A stretch of DNA of 64,000 nucleotides from Gammaproteobacteria bacterium (lineage in GTDB: Bacteria; Pseudomonadota; Gammaproteobacteria; JASBUN01). A program made the position numbers and the translations under genes. Every line of letters begins with the position of its first letter. Within the stretch, counting starts at the first letter, position 1. The stretch spans positions 151,926 to 215,925 of the forward strand of contig JASBUN010000036.1 of the NCBI GenBank assembly GCA_030147845.1, in the 5' to 3' direction. Below are positions 30,052 to 40,115 of this stretch, in pieces. Under the pieces are notes generated by a model that was not told where the DNA came from, ran no database searches, and saw only the letters and a list, made by a program, of their open reading frames with translations.

Positions 30052-31365
30052 GTGACCAACGATAATATTCGCAGGATCGTCATTGTCGGCGGTGGCGCCG
30101 GCGGCCTCGAGTTGGCGACTAAGCTTGGCAACCGCCTCGGGCGCAGGCAGCGCGCTCAAATCACCTTAATCGACTCCGGCTGGACGCACATCTGGAAACC
30201 CCTACTGCACGAGGTTGCGGCCGGTACACTCGACGTCGGTGAGCACCAGATCGAATACTTGGCGCAGGCTCGCCGGCACCATTTTCGCTTCCGTTTAGGT
30301 CGTGTCGACGGTTTGGACCGCGCCGCGCGCCAAGTATGGCTGGCGCCGAGTTACAATGATGCCGGTCTGGAAATTACGCCGCGCCGCAGTTTCCCCTATG
30401 ACATCCTGGTATTTGCCGTCGGCAGTGTCAGCAACGACTTCGGCATCGAAGGCGTCGACGAACACTGCCTGTTTCTCGACTCCACCCGCGAGGCGCAAAG
30501 CTTTCAGCAGCATTTGCTCGGCTCCCTATTGCGCGCTCACAGCCAGGGCGCGCCCATCCGGCCCGGCCAACTCGATGTCGTAATTGTCGGCGGCGGCGCC
30601 ACCGGCATCGAATTGGCCGCGCAAATGCATTGCGTGACCCGGCGCCTCGCCGCTTACGGGTTGGAGGAAATGAAACCCGACGAGAATTTTCACATGCACT
30701 TGATCGAAGCCGCGCCGCGCTTGGTGGGCGCGCTTCCCGAGCGCGTTTCGTCAGCCGTGCATGCGCGTCTGGAAGCGCTTGGGGTACGCATCTACACCAA
30801 CGAACGCGTGGTCAGTGTCGCTACCGACGGCGTGCGTACGGCCAGCGCGGAGTTTATTCCGGCGGCACTAAAAATTTGGTGCGCCGGTATCAAAGCACCC
30901 GATTTTTTACGCCAATTGGATGGCCTCGAAACCAACCATAGCCAACAGTTGATTGTCGACCGCACGCTGCGGACCAGCCGCGACGACAATATCTACGCGC
31001 TGGGCGACTGTGCGGCATGCTCTATGGACAACGACGAACTGGTGCCGCCGCGGGCTCAAGCCGCGCATCAACAAGCGTCCTATCTGGCGCGGACGCTGAC
31101 ACGACGCTTGAGCGGGCGCCAGGTTTCGCCCTACCGGTATCGCGATTACGGTGCGCTGATTTCACTCGGCCGATATAGCACCGTCGGTCAGCTGATGGGC
31201 CACCTGACCGGCAGCGTCATGATTTCCGGATTGTTCGCACGGTTGACGTATCTTTCGCTGTATCAGATGCACCAAATCGCGTTACACGGCTGGTTACGTA
31301 CGATGGTGCAGAATCTTGCCAATCGCCTACGCCGCGGCCTAAAGCCGGAAATTAAATTACACTGA
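30052..31365 (+). CDS. ndh: type II NADH:quinone oxidoreductase
   Basis: A 437-residue flavoprotein that oxidises NADH and reduces quinone at the inner membrane without pumping protons. Two nucleotide-binding motifs are visible: IVIVGGGAGGLELATKLG near residue 6 (FAD) and DVVIVGGGATGIELAAQM near residue 176 (NADH). A late YALGDCAACSMDN matches the second FAD contact. A C-terminal amphipathic region (LSLYQMHQIALHGWLRTMVQ) probably anchors it to the membrane. GTG start at 30,052. It should feed the quinone pool used by the bd oxidase at 34,108-36,545. Confidence 0.92.
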   Translation: MTNDNIRRIVIVGGGAGGLELATKLGNRLGRRQRAQITLIDSGWTHIWKPLLHEVAAGTLDVGEHQIEYLAQARRHHFRFRLGRVDGLDRAARQVWLAPSYNDAGLEITPRRSFPYDILVFAVGSVSNDFGIEGVDEHCLFLDSTREAQSFQQHLLGSLLRAHSQGAPIRPGQLDVVIVGGGATGIELAAQMHCVTRRLAAYGLEEMKPDENFHMHLIEAAPRLVGALPERVSSAVHARLEALGVRIYTNERVVSVATDGVRTASAEFIPAALKIWCAGIKAPDFLRQLDGLETNHSQQLIVDRTLRTSRDDNIYALGDCAACSMDNDELVPPRAQAAHQQASYLARTLTRRLSGRQVSPYRYRDYGALISLGRYSTVGQLMGHLTGSVMISGLFARLTYLSLYQMHQIALHGWLRTMVQNLANRLRRGLKPEIKLH

Positions 31366-31718
31366 TTACAAGTCCGATTTTACCGCACGGTGCGTGTGCC
31401 GTACGCACCGACGCGTCGCGCGATGCCGCGTTGGCCTTGCGCGCCGGCACTGTGTGTGCAAATGTTTCTGTAGTAGGCGCGTAATCGGTTCGGACCGCTT
31501 TGCATGGCATACGCGATTGGCTCCCGGTTGCACTTGGCGGCATATTGCCGGCGTCAATCGCCACAACCCCAGGGAGCATGCGGACTAGGCAAACGATACA
31601 GCCGCAGCCTTCGGTTTTGTATCTGATCTGCCCAATAGGGCGTGGTTGCATTATTCAGCTATGATTTAAGCAGTGTATCGTGTTCAACCAACGCCACACC
31701 GGAAGGATCCTAAATATC
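31366..31718. other. 353-bp intergenic region with a hairpin
   Basis: No gene seen. CGGTGCGT (31,388-31,395) pairs with ACGCACCG (31,403-31,410) over a seven-base loop shortly after the ndh stop, a possible terminator lacking a U-run. The rest should contain the tsdBA promoter. Confidence 0.4.
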
Positions 31719-32375
31719 ATGGGAAATTCGTCCAAACTGCGGCTGCTGTCGCTGGCGATCATCTTGGCGTTACCAACCGCCGCCGGCGCTGCCACCGGAA
31801 AAACCATTGCTGCCAGCGGCAACGGTCGCGGCGCCGCCCCTTGCTCGTCGTGTCATGGCGCCGACGGCAGCGGGAATGCCGCCGCGGGTTATCCGCGTCT
31901 GGCAGGCCTGAGCCAGGCCTACCTCGTCAAGCAACTGCACGACTTCGCTGACGGTCGACGCAACAACGCGGTCATGCAACCGATGGCAAAAGCGTTGAGC
32001 AAACAGGAGATCAACTCCGTCGCCAGCTACTACAGCAAGCTAAAGAGCAATTCCGCAGATAAAAGCAAGGAGCAGGCGCCACCGGCGCTCGGCAAACAGT
32101 TAGTACTACGTGGCGACTGGGATAAAAAAATTCCGGCTTGCGTCCAGTGTCACGGCCCCGGTGCACGCGGCGCCGGTTCGCACTTCCCGGCACTGGCGGG
32201 CCAATATGCCGGCTACATCGAGACGCAGCTCGAGGCCTGGAAATCCGGCCAGCGCAGCAACGACCCCGACGGCCTGATGAAAGCGGTTGCCGAGCGGCTG
32301 TCGAGTAAACAGATCAAGGCCGCCGCGGCATATCTGCAGAGTCTGCCCAGTCATCTGCCCAGCCATTCCAAATGA
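31719..32375 (+). CDS. tsdB: diheme cytochrome c4, TsdB-like electron acceptor
   Basis: A 218-residue exported diheme cytochrome of the c4 class. After a signal peptide (MGNSSKLRLLSLAIILAL, cleavage near residue 26) come two homologous halves with heme sites CSSCH at residue 42 and CVQCH at residue 141, each followed by a Pro-rich loop and a distal Met (for example NAVMQPMAK). Encoded 69 bases before TsdA, it matches TsdB, which takes electrons from TsdA in several proteobacteria and passes them to oxidases. ATG at 31,719 with GGAAGGA upstream. If not TsdB, it is a general cytochrome c4. Confidence 0.85.
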   Translation: MGNSSKLRLLSLAIILALPTAAGAATGKTIAASGNGRGAAPCSSCHGADGSGNAAAGYPRLAGLSQAYLVKQLHDFADGRRNNAVMQPMAKALSKQEINSVASYYSKLKSNSADKSKEQAPPALGKQLVLRGDWDKKIPACVQCHGPGARGAGSHFPALAGQYAGYIETQLEAWKSGQRSNDPDGLMKAVAERLSSKQIKAAAAYLQSLPSHLPSHSK

Positions 32376-32443
32376 ACAACCAGCACCGGCATTGGCGGCG
32401 TCCCGCGGCCTCCAGCGGCGCCGAAGCCAGGGAGAAACATCCG

Positions 32444-33385
32444 ATGAGCGACAGCAGACACGCCCGTATCACGAACGCGGCCACGATTTTGGCGGCGCTG
32501 GTGCTGATCAGCACCAGCGTCAACGCGGCGGAACACGCCGCCACCCAAGCGTCGACGACGCCGGCGAGCAATAGCGCGTTCCACCCGCCGAGCGAGCAGG
32601 AAATTCCCAACAACGCGTTTGGAAAAATGGTCAAACGTGGTGAAGATCTGTTCGTCAATACCCAACAGTTGCGTGGCAAGTATGTCGGTAACGGCTTGAA
32701 CTGCGCCAATTGTCATATCGACCGCGGTCGCTTAGCCAACTCCGCACCAATGTGGGCGGCGTGGGTACACTATCCCGCCTATCGCGGCAAAAATCACATG
32801 GTCAACACCATGGCCGAGCGTATTCAAGGCTGCTTTCGCTACAGTGAGAATGGCGCCCCGCCGCCGGCGAACGGCGACGTCATCAAGGCACTGGAAACCT
32901 ATTTTTACTGGCTGGCGAAAGGCGCGCCGGTGGGCGCAAAGATGAAGGGCCGCGGTTATCCGAAACTCAGTAAAGCCGCTGAGAAGCCCGATTTTGCGCG
33001 CGGCAAACAGGTATTCAAAGCCCATTGCGCCATTTGTCATGGCGACAACGGTCACGGCACCAAGCAGCACGGCAAGTACGTGTTTCCGCCGTTGTGGGGC
33101 AAGGATTCCTACAACTGGGGCGCAGGCATGCATCGCGTCAACACCGCCGCCGCCTTTATTCACGCCAATATGCCGCTCGGCAAGCCGAACAGCCTGTCTG
33201 AGCAGCAAGCATGGGACGTGGCCGCCTACGTCAACAGCCATGAACGCCCACAAGACCCGCGCTTCAAGGGCAACGTGGCGCAAACCAAAGCCAAATATCA
33301 TAAGCACGACTGCCGTTATGGCAATCGCGTGGACGGCGTTACGCTTGGGCGGAAATCCTATCCGAACCCGTTGGCGCACCGTTAG
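32444..33385 (+). CDS. tsdA: thiosulfate dehydrogenase TsdA
   Basis: A 313-residue periplasmic diheme cytochrome that joins two thiosulfates to tetrathionate. Heme sites are CANCH at residue 87 and CAICH at residue 195. Between them is IQGCFRYSENG with Cys130, matching the Cys that ligates the active-site heme iron of TsdA and makes this family recognisable. Other conserved parts: YPAYRGKNHMVNTMAERI and FPPLWGKDSYNWGAGM. The frame opens at 32,372 overlapping tsdB, but GGGAG about 8 bases before ATG 32,444 and a signal peptide starting there decide the start. Operon tsdB-tsdA. Confidence 0.93.
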   Translation: MSDSRHARITNAATILAALVLISTSVNAAEHAATQASTTPASNSAFHPPSEQEIPNNAFGKMVKRGEDLFVNTQQLRGKYVGNGLNCANCHIDRGRLANSAPMWAAWVHYPAYRGKNHMVNTMAERIQGCFRYSENGAPPPANGDVIKALETYFYWLAKGAPVGAKMKGRGYPKLSKAAEKPDFARGKQVFKAHCAICHGDNGHGTKQHGKYVFPPLWGKDSYNWGAGMHRVNTAAAFIHANMPLGKPNSLSEQQAWDVAAYVNSHERPQDPRFKGNVAQTKAKYHKHDCRYGNRVDGVTLGRKSYPNPLAHR

Positions 33386-33528
33386 GTCGAAGCCGCCGAG
33401 CGTGGCGGCCGGCGCTGATCGTAGCTCGCGGTGTGCGACTAAACCGGGCCGGGGTTGGCGGCCAGGAATGGCGCGCGGGGCCGCGCGCGGCGGCAATTTT
33501 CGAGGCGCGTCAGGCAGGCCAACCAGCG

Positions 33529-33903
33529 CTACTTGAATTTATCCGCACAGCGCTGCAGGTAACGCTCGAATGCCGTCTTCGCGCCAACATCGAATTCGCG
33601 CAAATTTATCCCTACGTGGTAGACGTTCTGCGATAGCCGTCGGGCATCGATAATCTCACCGCTCGCGCCCAGGCTAGCCACGGTTCCTTCGCCGAGATGC
33701 AACGTCAACCGCACCTCGGTGGCGCGCCCCGGCAGCACTTGGTGTCCGGGTGGCAGCAGTTGGTCAGCGACCCAGCGGTCACAGGCCAGCTCCAACCCGC
33801 TGAAGGAAACATTGCGCACGCGCGCCTGTAAATCCTGGCCGCCGTCGATATGTATGTTCACCGTCAGGTCGGTCGGGTAACGTGGATAGCGCCGGTTATC
33901 CAT
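33529..33903 (-). CDS. PilZ-domain protein
   Basis: A 124-residue single-domain PilZ protein, a cyclic-di-GMP receptor. It begins MDNRRYPRYPTDLTVNI, where RRYPR corresponds to the RxxxR binding motif. The second motif (D/N)xSxxG appears as NVSFSGLEL. Both key elements are present, so c-di-GMP binding is likely. Start ATG 33,903; a GTG at 33,912 is an alternative. It is convergent to tsdA and stands alone. It may respond to the GGDEF/EAL protein (50,708) or the HD-GYP protein (45,392) in this window. Confidence 0.87.
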   Translation of the reverse strand: MDNRRYPRYPTDLTVNIHIDGGQDLQARVRNVSFSGLELACDRWVADQLLPPGHQVLPGRATEVRLTLHLGEGTVASLGASGEIIDARRLSQNVYHVGINLREFDVGAKTAFERYLQRCADKFK

Positions 33904-34107
33904 AGGCCTCACTTATCTTGTCCGGTATAGGCAACAGCAGACGGCGTTGCGAACGCGGCCGATTCGCGTGCCCGCCTGCAGACATCTTATCGGGCTAAGC
34001 GCCCGGCCGGAATACCCTGAACCGAAGAAAGGTCACAAATTTGGCGCTAAAGCCATCGCGCGCGGGCCGCTTGCGGCTCTGCGCCGGCAGCGCGCGCAGG
34101 TGCGGGT

Positions 34108-35121
34108 TCAATGATAGCCCGCGTCGTCGGCGCGTACCTTGCCGCGGAAGACGAGGTATTGATAGCCGTTGTAAACCAGCATGATCGGGATCAACATGCC
34201 GATTCCGGTGAGCATGAAGGCCAATGTGGTGGGCGACGAAGCAACGTCGGCGGCGGTCAGTGTAGGCGGCACCAAATACGGGTAAAAGCTCACGGCCAAA
34301 CCGGCGAAGGACGCCAAGAATATGCATACCGACCAGAGGAACGGACTATGCTCATAGCCACGGCGTAGCGCGCGCAACAGCATGTAAAAGGCCCCGGCTG
34401 CCAGTATCGGTAACGGTGCCAACCAAATCATGTTGGGCCAGCTGAACCAGCGCTCAGCGACATAGTCGAACCGCAGCGGTGTCCACAAAGACACGGCCAC
34501 CCCGGCCACCGCGGTTAGCCAGGCGGCTCCGCGCGCGACACTGCGGCAGCGCCCCTGCACCCGATCATCGGTCTTGAGTATGAGATAGGTCGCGCCCAGC
34601 AGTACATAGCCGAACACGACACCCACCGCCACCAAGCTCGAGTACAGTGACAGCCAGTGCCAAACGCCACCGGCAAACTGGTTCCCGCTTACCGGGATGC
34701 CGCCGATCACGGCGCCCAGCGCGTACCCTTGAGCGATGGCGGCCAACAAGCTACCGCCGCCGAAAGCGATGTTCCAATGCCGCTTGTCATGCGAGTGCTC
34801 GCGGAACTCGAATGCCACACCGCGAAAAATCAACGCCAGCAACATAACCATAATCGGTATATACAAGCCGTGCAGCACGATGCCATAGGCGGCCGGGAAA
34901 GCGCCGAACAACGCTCCACCGAACACCACCAGCCAGGTTTCATTGGCGTCCCACACGCTGCCCAGGCTCGCCATCATTACACTGCGGCGTTGCTCGCTGC
35001 CGACGAACAGGGAAAGAATACCGACGCCCAGGTCGAAGCCGTCGAGCACCACATAGAGCACAAGCAACAGGCCCAGTATCCAGTACCACACATCGCTCAG
35101 AAATAGATGTACCGGCATCAT
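34108..35121 (-). CDS. cydB: cytochrome bd quinol oxidase subunit II
   Basis: A 337-residue membrane protein with about eight transmembrane segments, the partner of CydA in the bd-type oxidase that reduces oxygen to water with quinol. Recognised from VVLDGFDLGVGILSLFVG near residue 25, SVWDANETWLVVFGGALFG, and FREHSHDKRHWNIAFGGGSL. A GTG at 35,130 overlaps the cydA stop, but GGAG lies eight bases before ATG 35,121, which I use. It is translated with cydA. No small CydX frame follows, nor cydDC. Confidence 0.92.
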   Translation of the reverse strand: MMPVHLFLSDVWYWILGLLLVLYVVLDGFDLGVGILSLFVGSEQRRSVMMASLGSVWDANETWLVVFGGALFGAFPAAYGIVLHGLYIPIMVMLLALIFRGVAFEFREHSHDKRHWNIAFGGGSLLAAIAQGYALGAVIGGIPVSGNQFAGGVWHWLSLYSSLVAVGVVFGYVLLGATYLILKTDDRVQGRCRSVARGAAWLTAVAGVAVSLWTPLRFDYVAERWFSWPNMIWLAPLPILAAGAFYMLLRALRRGYEHSPFLWSVCIFLASFAGLAVSFYPYLVPPTLTAADVASSPTTLAFMLTGIGMLIPIMLVYNGYQYLVFRGKVRADDAGYH

Positions 35122-35126
35122 CAGGT

Positions 35127-36545
35127 TCACTCCGCATGCCGGCGGTCATCACCGTCGACTGGCTCCATGGTCACCGGCTGGCGCGACGGCGCCGGCGTCA
35201 ACTGAAGATCGGGTCCTTTAAATAGGATTCGGCGCGCAAATATCACGAACGCCACCGCCAGGAGTAAGTAAATCAGCGTGAACGCGGTCAGACTGGTGCC
35301 AATGGCCGCGGCCGGCAACGGCGATGCGCCGTGTTCAGTACGCAACAAGCCGTATATTATCCACGGTTGACGCCCCACTTCACGCACGATCCAGCCGGTC
35401 TCTACGGCGACGTAACCAAGTGGTATGGCCATCACCCACGTACGCAGCAGGCGCCGATGACGGGCGATACGCGCGTCGCCCAACCCGCCGCCGCGCCCAC
35501 ACCACAAGGTCCACAGTACCAGCGCGAAAAAGAAAAAGCCGAGCAATACCATCAACCGAAAGCTGTAGTACAACAGCGGTAGCGCTGGCGGCTGGTCTTG
35601 AACGGGAAACTCGCGCAACCCCTTAACCTGACCATGCAGGCTATGCGTGGTAATCAGGCTGAGCAAATTGGGTATCTCGATACTCCAGGCGTTGTCCTGT
35701 GCCTGCTTGTCGGGCCACGCCAGCAACGACCACGGCGCGCCTTGCCCCGGTGCGTTGGTCTGCCAATGCCCTTCGATGGCAGCCAACTTGGCCGGCTGAT
35801 GTTCGGCTACCGAAACGCCGCTGCCGTCGCCGAGCAGAATCTGCAGCGGTGCGACCACCAGCGCGACGACGAATGCCAACCGAAATGTCTTGGCAAAAAA
35901 ACGCACATGCGTATCGCGCAGCACGTACCAGGCGCTGATGCCGCCAATCACGAACAATGTGGTTTCGATGCAGGCAAACCACATGTGCGCCACCGCCCAG
36001 GGCATATTGGGATTAAAGATGGCCGCCGCATAGCTATGCACCTGGAATTTACCGTCCACCATTACGCCGCCGGCAGGGGTTTGCATCCACGCATTGGCGG
36101 ACATGATCCAAAATGCCGACATCGATGCACCCAATGCCACCATACAGGTCGCAAACAAATGTATTGCCGGCGCTACGCGGCGCCAACCGAACATCATGAT
36201 GCCGAGAAAGCCCGCCTCCAGCATAAAGGCCATGGCGCCTTCGAAGCCGAGTATGTTGCCGAAAAAATCACCGGCGGCGAGCGAGAACGGCGCCCAATTG
36301 GTGCCGAACTCGAATTCCAGCGGCAGGCCGGTCACGACACCGATACCGAAATTCAATAAGAATAATTTCGACCAGAAGCGCGCATGACGGTAGTAGTCGA
36401 CGTCGCCGGTTTTCAGCCACAACGCCTCCAGCAGCACCAAGAACAGCGATAGGCCGATGGTAAACACCGGCCAGACGATGTGCAGCATCGTGGTGACGGC
36501 AAACTGCAGGCGCGCAAGCATCAACGGGTCGCTGAATACATCCAT
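35127..36545 (-). CDS. cydA: cytochrome bd quinol oxidase subunit I
   Basis: A 472-residue heme-bearing subunit of bd oxidase. His22 in FAVTTMLHIVWPVFTIGL is the heme ligand equivalent to E. coli His19; further conserved blocks are LPLEFEFGTNWAPFSLAAGD and FMLEAGFLGIMMFGW. The quinol loop is short and the length is about 50 residues below E. coli CydA, as in cyanide-insensitive-type oxidases of Pseudomonas. It reduces oxygen at very low concentration and is not proton-pumping. An FNR/ANR-like box about 70 bases upstream (36,611-36,624) suggests low-oxygen induction. Its quinol could come from Ndh. Confidence 0.93.
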   Translation of the reverse strand: MDVFSDPLMLARLQFAVTTMLHIVWPVFTIGLSLFLVLLEALWLKTGDVDYYRHARFWSKLFLLNFGIGVVTGLPLEFEFGTNWAPFSLAAGDFFGNILGFEGAMAFMLEAGFLGIMMFGWRRVAPAIHLFATCMVALGASMSAFWIMSANAWMQTPAGGVMVDGKFQVHSYAAAIFNPNMPWAVAHMWFACIETTLFVIGGISAWYVLRDTHVRFFAKTFRLAFVVALVVAPLQILLGDGSGVSVAEHQPAKLAAIEGHWQTNAPGQGAPWSLLAWPDKQAQDNAWSIEIPNLLSLITTHSLHGQVKGLREFPVQDQPPALPLLYYSFRLMVLLGFFFFALVLWTLWCGRGGGLGDARIARHRRLLRTWVMAIPLGYVAVETGWIVREVGRQPWIIYGLLRTEHGASPLPAAAIGTSLTAFTLIYLLLAVAFVIFARRILFKGPDLQLTPAPSRQPVTMEPVDGDDRRHAE

Positions 36546-36858
36546 AAAGGGCGAATTCTCCGCGTTGCGGTCGGAAATTTCGGATTACCGCGAACAGCCT
36601 AGGCCTTGTTTCGACCCAGATCAAAGCATAGAACATCTGGCCGAAGATGCGGCAGCGCCATCACTATGGTCAGGCGGTATGGCGCCGGCGAAGGAAAATT
36701 CCGGCGAATTCCGATACCATCGAAATCATGTGGCGCGCCTCTGACGGCCGCCTTGGCGCGCGCACGGGGCCCATTGGCTCGGCGCAAAGTGTCGGAGCGG
36801 CACGCCGTCGCAGCACTCGTGACGTCGACCGGCAATAATATGCAACGGAGGTGCGGGC
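36546..36858. other. divergent promoter region of cydAB and acetoacetyl-CoA synthetase
   Basis: No gene seen in these 313 bases. They hold the FNR-like box listed separately and a -10-like GGTAAT on the - strand at 36,589 to 36,584. A ribosome site ACGGAGG lies before the + strand gene at 36,859. Confidence 0.5.
36611..36624 (-). promoter_or_regulatory. FNR/ANR-like box upstream of cydAB
   Basis: On the - strand the sequence reads TTGATCTGGGTCGA, matching the TTGAT-N4-ATCAA consensus at eight of ten positions. The centre is about 73 bases from the cydA start codon. A -10-like GGTAAT lies at the spacing expected of an activator centred near -41.5. Confidence 0.55.
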
Positions 36859-38811
36859 ATGCACAAACCGATTTGGCAACCCGGCCGTGAACGCATCGCG
36901 AACGCCCGCATCAGCCATTTCCGCGCGCATGTAAACACCGCTCACGCGCTCCAGTTGCGTGACTACGCTGCGCTTCACGCCTGGTCGGTACAATCACCGG
37001 AACAATTTTGGGCCGATGTATGGGATTTCTGCGGCGTCATCGCAACCACACGTGGCGATGTGGTTCTGGAACGCGCCGACCGGATGCCGGGGGCGTCGTG
37101 GTTTCCCTCCGCGCGACTTAATTTTGCCGAAAACCTGCTGCGCCGTCGCGACCACGGAACCGCCATCCTATTTCGCGGCGAAGACCGGGTCCGCCGTCGC
37201 CTCAGTTTCCACGAATTATATGACCAGGTTTCGCGAGTGGCGCAGGAACTGCGCGCCAGCGGCGTATGCGCCGGCGATCGGGTGGCGGGTTTTCTTCCCA
37301 ACTTACCGGAGGCCGTCATCGCTATGCTGGCAGCGGCCAGTATCGGCGCCATCTGGTCCTCGTGCTCACCGGACTTCGGCGTACAGGGCGTGGTTGACCG
37401 CTTCGGGCAGATCGAACCGAAAATTCTTTTCGCCGCCGACGGCTATTTTTATAACGGCAAGCGCTACGATTCACTGGCATCGTTGGCGCAAGTCAGCGCG
37501 CGAGTTCCGTCCATCGAGCGGATCGTGGTGGCGCCCTATGTCGGCGCCGAGCCAGACCTCGCTACCATACCACGAGCACAGACTTTTGCCGGCTTCATGG
37601 CCCCGCATACAGCGGCCGATATCGAATTTACGCCGCTACCGTTCCAGCATCCGCTCTATATTCTTTATTCGTCAGGCACCACCGGTGCGCCTAAATGCAT
37701 CGTCCATGGCGCCGGCGGCACGCTGTTGCAGCACCTGAAAGAACACCAACTCCACACCGATATCCAACCCGGTGACACGGTATTTTATTTCACCACCTGC
37801 GGTTGGATGATGTGGAACTGGATGGTGTCGGCGCTGGCATCGGAAGCGACGCTGGCGCTCTACGATGGCTGCGCCTTCTACCCCAATGCCGACGCCCTGT
37901 TCGACTACATCGACGAAGAACAAATCAACCTATTCGGCACTTCGGCGAAGTTCATCGACACGATACGAAAGCACGATCTGGCGCCAGCGCACAGCCATCG
38001 TCTCGATTCATTGAAAACCATCCTCTCGACCGGCTCACCGCTGGTGGCGGAGAGTTTTGACTATGTCTACGAACGTATAAACGCCGACCTGCTCCTTGCC
38101 TCGATATCGGGCGGAACCGATATCATATCGTGTTTCGCGCTCGGCAATCCGACGTTGCCGGTGTGGCGCGGCGAGCTGCAATGTTGCGGCCTGGGAATGG
38201 ACGTACAGGTGTTCGACGACAACGGAAATTCAATACGCGGCGCCAAGGGCGAACTCGTTTGCACGCGGCCGTTCCCGAGCATGCCGCTGGAGTTCTGGAA
38301 TGACGACAACGGCAAACGCTATCAGTCCGCCTATTTTGCGCGCTTCCCCGGGGTGTGGTGTCATGGCGATTATGTTGCGCTCACCGAGCACGGCGGTATG
38401 GTGGTCTATGGTCGTTCCGATGCCATCCTCAATCCGGGTGGAGTACGCATCGGCAGCGCCGAAATATACCGCCAGGTCGAGCAGATTCCGGAGGTACTGG
38501 AAAGCGTCGTTATCGGTCAGACATGGCAAGACGACGTACGTGTGGTGCTGTTCGTACACCTGCGCGAGGGCGTTGAACTCGATCACGCCCTGATCAAACG
38601 CATACGCGACCAGGTACGCCTCAACACATCGCCACGGCATGTTCCCGCCCGCATCGTGCAAGTGTCCGACATTCCGCGGACGCGCAACGGCAAGCTGGTC
38701 GAGCTAGCCGTTCGCGCGATCGTGCACGGCCAAACGATCAAAAATTTGGACGCGCTTGCCAACCCCGAGGCGCTGGACTATTTTCGCGACCGCCCCGAAC
38801 TGCAGCATTGA
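36859..38811 (+). CDS. acetoacetyl-CoA synthetase
   Basis: A 650-residue AMP-forming ligase that activates acetoacetate with ATP and CoA. The adenylate motif [18 protein letters not shown] lies near residue 268, the typical family opening [14 protein letters not shown] near residue 16, and the C-terminal catalytic Lys in [14 protein letters not shown] near residue 611. Length (about 650) and the early conserved block separate it from acetyl-CoA synthetase. It would let the cell use acetoacetate from ketone body, leucine or polyhydroxybutyrate breakdown. Divergent from cydAB; ACGGAGG lies before the ATG. Single gene; the S41 protease gene is convergent. Confidence 0.9.
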   Translation: MHKPIWQPGRERIANARISHFRAHVNTAHALQLRDYAALHAWSVQSPEQFWADVWDFCGVIATTRGDVVLERADRMPGASWFPSARLNFAENLLRRRDHGTAILFRGEDRVRRRLSFHELYDQVSRVAQELRASGVCAGDRVAGFLPNLPEAVIAMLAAASIGAIWSSCSPDFGVQGVVDRFGQIEPKILFAADGYFYNGKRYDSLASLAQVSARVPSIERIVVAPYVGAEPDLATIPRAQTFAGFMAPHTAADIEFTPLPFQHPLYILYSSGTTGAPKCIVHGAGGTLLQHLKEHQLHTDIQPGDTVFYFTTCGWMMWNWMVSALASEATLALYDGCAFYPNADALFDYIDEEQINLFGTSAKFIDTIRKHDLAPAHSHRLDSLKTILSTGSPLVAESFDYVYERINADLLLASISGGTDIISCFALGNPTLPVWRGELQCCGLGMDVQVFDDNGNSIRGAKGELVCTRPFPSMPLEFWNDDNGKRYQSAYFARFPGVWCHGDYVALTEHGGMVVYGRSDAILNPGGVRIGSAEIYRQVEQIPEVLESVVIGQTWQDDVRVVLFVHLREGVELDHALIKRIRDQVRLNTSPRHVPARIVQVSDIPRTRNGKLVELAVRAIVHGQTIKNLDALANPEALDYFRDRPELQH

Positions 38812-38831
38812 CCGGGCCGCAACTGGCTCGA

Positions 38832-40115
38832 TCAGTCAACATCCGCCTGTTGACCAACGCTGCGCGGTGAACCGTGAGCACCCTGTAATAGTCGCAGCGC
38901 CTCGTGCAGCTGAGTATCCTTGCTCTTGGCCAGAGCCGCCACGCTCATATGCTTAAGCGTGTCGGGCAATACCGGCATTACATCTGCCGACAAGACCACA
39001 CGTACGTCGGGCGCGATGCCTTTGTGCCAAATGGTCTGCCCCTTCGGCGTCAACCATTCCTCGACCGCCAGCATCAGTGCCGAGCCGTCACGCAACGGAA
39101 ACTCACGCAGCACCGTACCCGTGCCGAAGGTCTTCTGCCCGACCAATTTGGCGCGCCCGTGGTCGCGCAAGGCGCCGGCGACGATCTCCGCCGCGCTGGC
39201 GGTGCCGCTATTGGTCAACACCACCATTGGCAGGGCGAACTCATCGCGATCGTTGCGGACGGCCACCGGCCGCACATTTCCTTGCGCGTCTTTCTCCAGC
39301 AATACATAACCGTCGCGCAGGAACTGGCTGGCGACATCGATTGCTTGGCTCAACAAGCCGCCGGGGTCATTGCGCAGATCAAGCACTAACGCCTGCGCGT
39401 GGCCGGCGCGTGCACTGCGCAACGCACGTGCTAAATGCTCGGCGGTATCTTTACTGAATGAACTAATGCGTACATCGGCGATCCGCGTGCCGGGGATCAA
39501 GGCCCAGGTCACGCTGGGGACGTCAATTTCCGCACGCACCAATGTTACCTCGCGGATACGATCCCCGTGCGGCTCACGCAACGATAGTTTGACCGCAGTA
39601 TTGGCCGGGCCGCGAATGCGATCGACCACGTGTTGCAGACTCTCCCCGGCTGTTGCCTTGTCGTTTACCTTGACAATAAACTCACCGGGCTTGAGGCCGG
39701 CGCGTTGAGCCGGCGAGCCGTCCATCGGCGCAACAATCACCACTTGCTTTTCCTGCATGCGCACTTCAGCGCCGATACCGGCGAAATGCCCATCCAGCGC
39801 TTCCTTGTTCTCGCGCACCATGCGCGGCGTAAGAAAGGTACTGTGTCCGGTGTCACCAAGCGCGTCGACCATGCCACTGATGGCCGCGTAGGTCATGGGC
39901 GTGGAGTCAAGCTTGTCACGATCGACATAATTGCGGTCGATCAGTCGCCACGCCTGCGAGATAAGCGAATAATCCGGGCCTGGTTGCCTGCTCGATGCCT
40001 CGCTGGGTTGAATCTGTCGATCAAGCAAGACTCCGCAACCCACACCCACGAGCAACCAGAATACGCTTGCCACCACGATCGCCGGCAACGGCGCGCGACG
40101 CCTTAGTGCGCTCAT
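38832..40115 (-). CDS. S41-family C-terminal processing peptidase (Ctp-like)
   Basis: A 427-residue envelope serine protease. Residues about 10-35 form one membrane anchor or signal (LPAIVVASVFWLLVGVGCGV). A PDZ domain follows (VVIVAPMDGSPAQRAGLKPG near residue 130) and then the S41 catalytic domain with NSGTASAAEIVAGAL, holding the nucleophile Ser near 304, and VGQKTFGTGTV with the general-base Lys near 327. It would trim C-termini of periplasmic proteins. Neighbours give no hint of substrate. Confidence 0.88.
   Translation of the reverse strand: MSALRRRAPLPAIVVASVFWLLVGVGCGVLLDRQIQPSEASSRQPGPDYSLISQAWRLIDRNYVDRDKLDSTPMTYAAISGMVDALGDTGHSTFLTPRMVRENKEALDGHFAGIGAEVRMQEKQVVIVAPMDGSPAQRAGLKPGEFIVKVNDKATAGESLQHVVDRIRGPANTAVKLSLREPHGDRIREVTLVRAEIDVPSVTWALIPGTRIADVRISSFSKDTAEHLARALRSARAGHAQALVLDLRNDPGGLLSQAIDVASQFLRDGYVLLEKDAQGNVRPVAVRNDRDEFALPMVVLTNSGTASAAEIVAGALRDHGRAKLVGQKTFGTGTVLREFPLRDGSALMLAVEEWLTPKGQTIWHKGIAPDVRVVLSADVMPVLPDTLKHMSVAALAKSKDTQLHEALRLLQGAHGSPRSVGQQADVD

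Noticed and set aside
35598..36359. 253-codon + strand frame over cydA
   Set aside because: Shadow of cydA; composition unlike a real protein.
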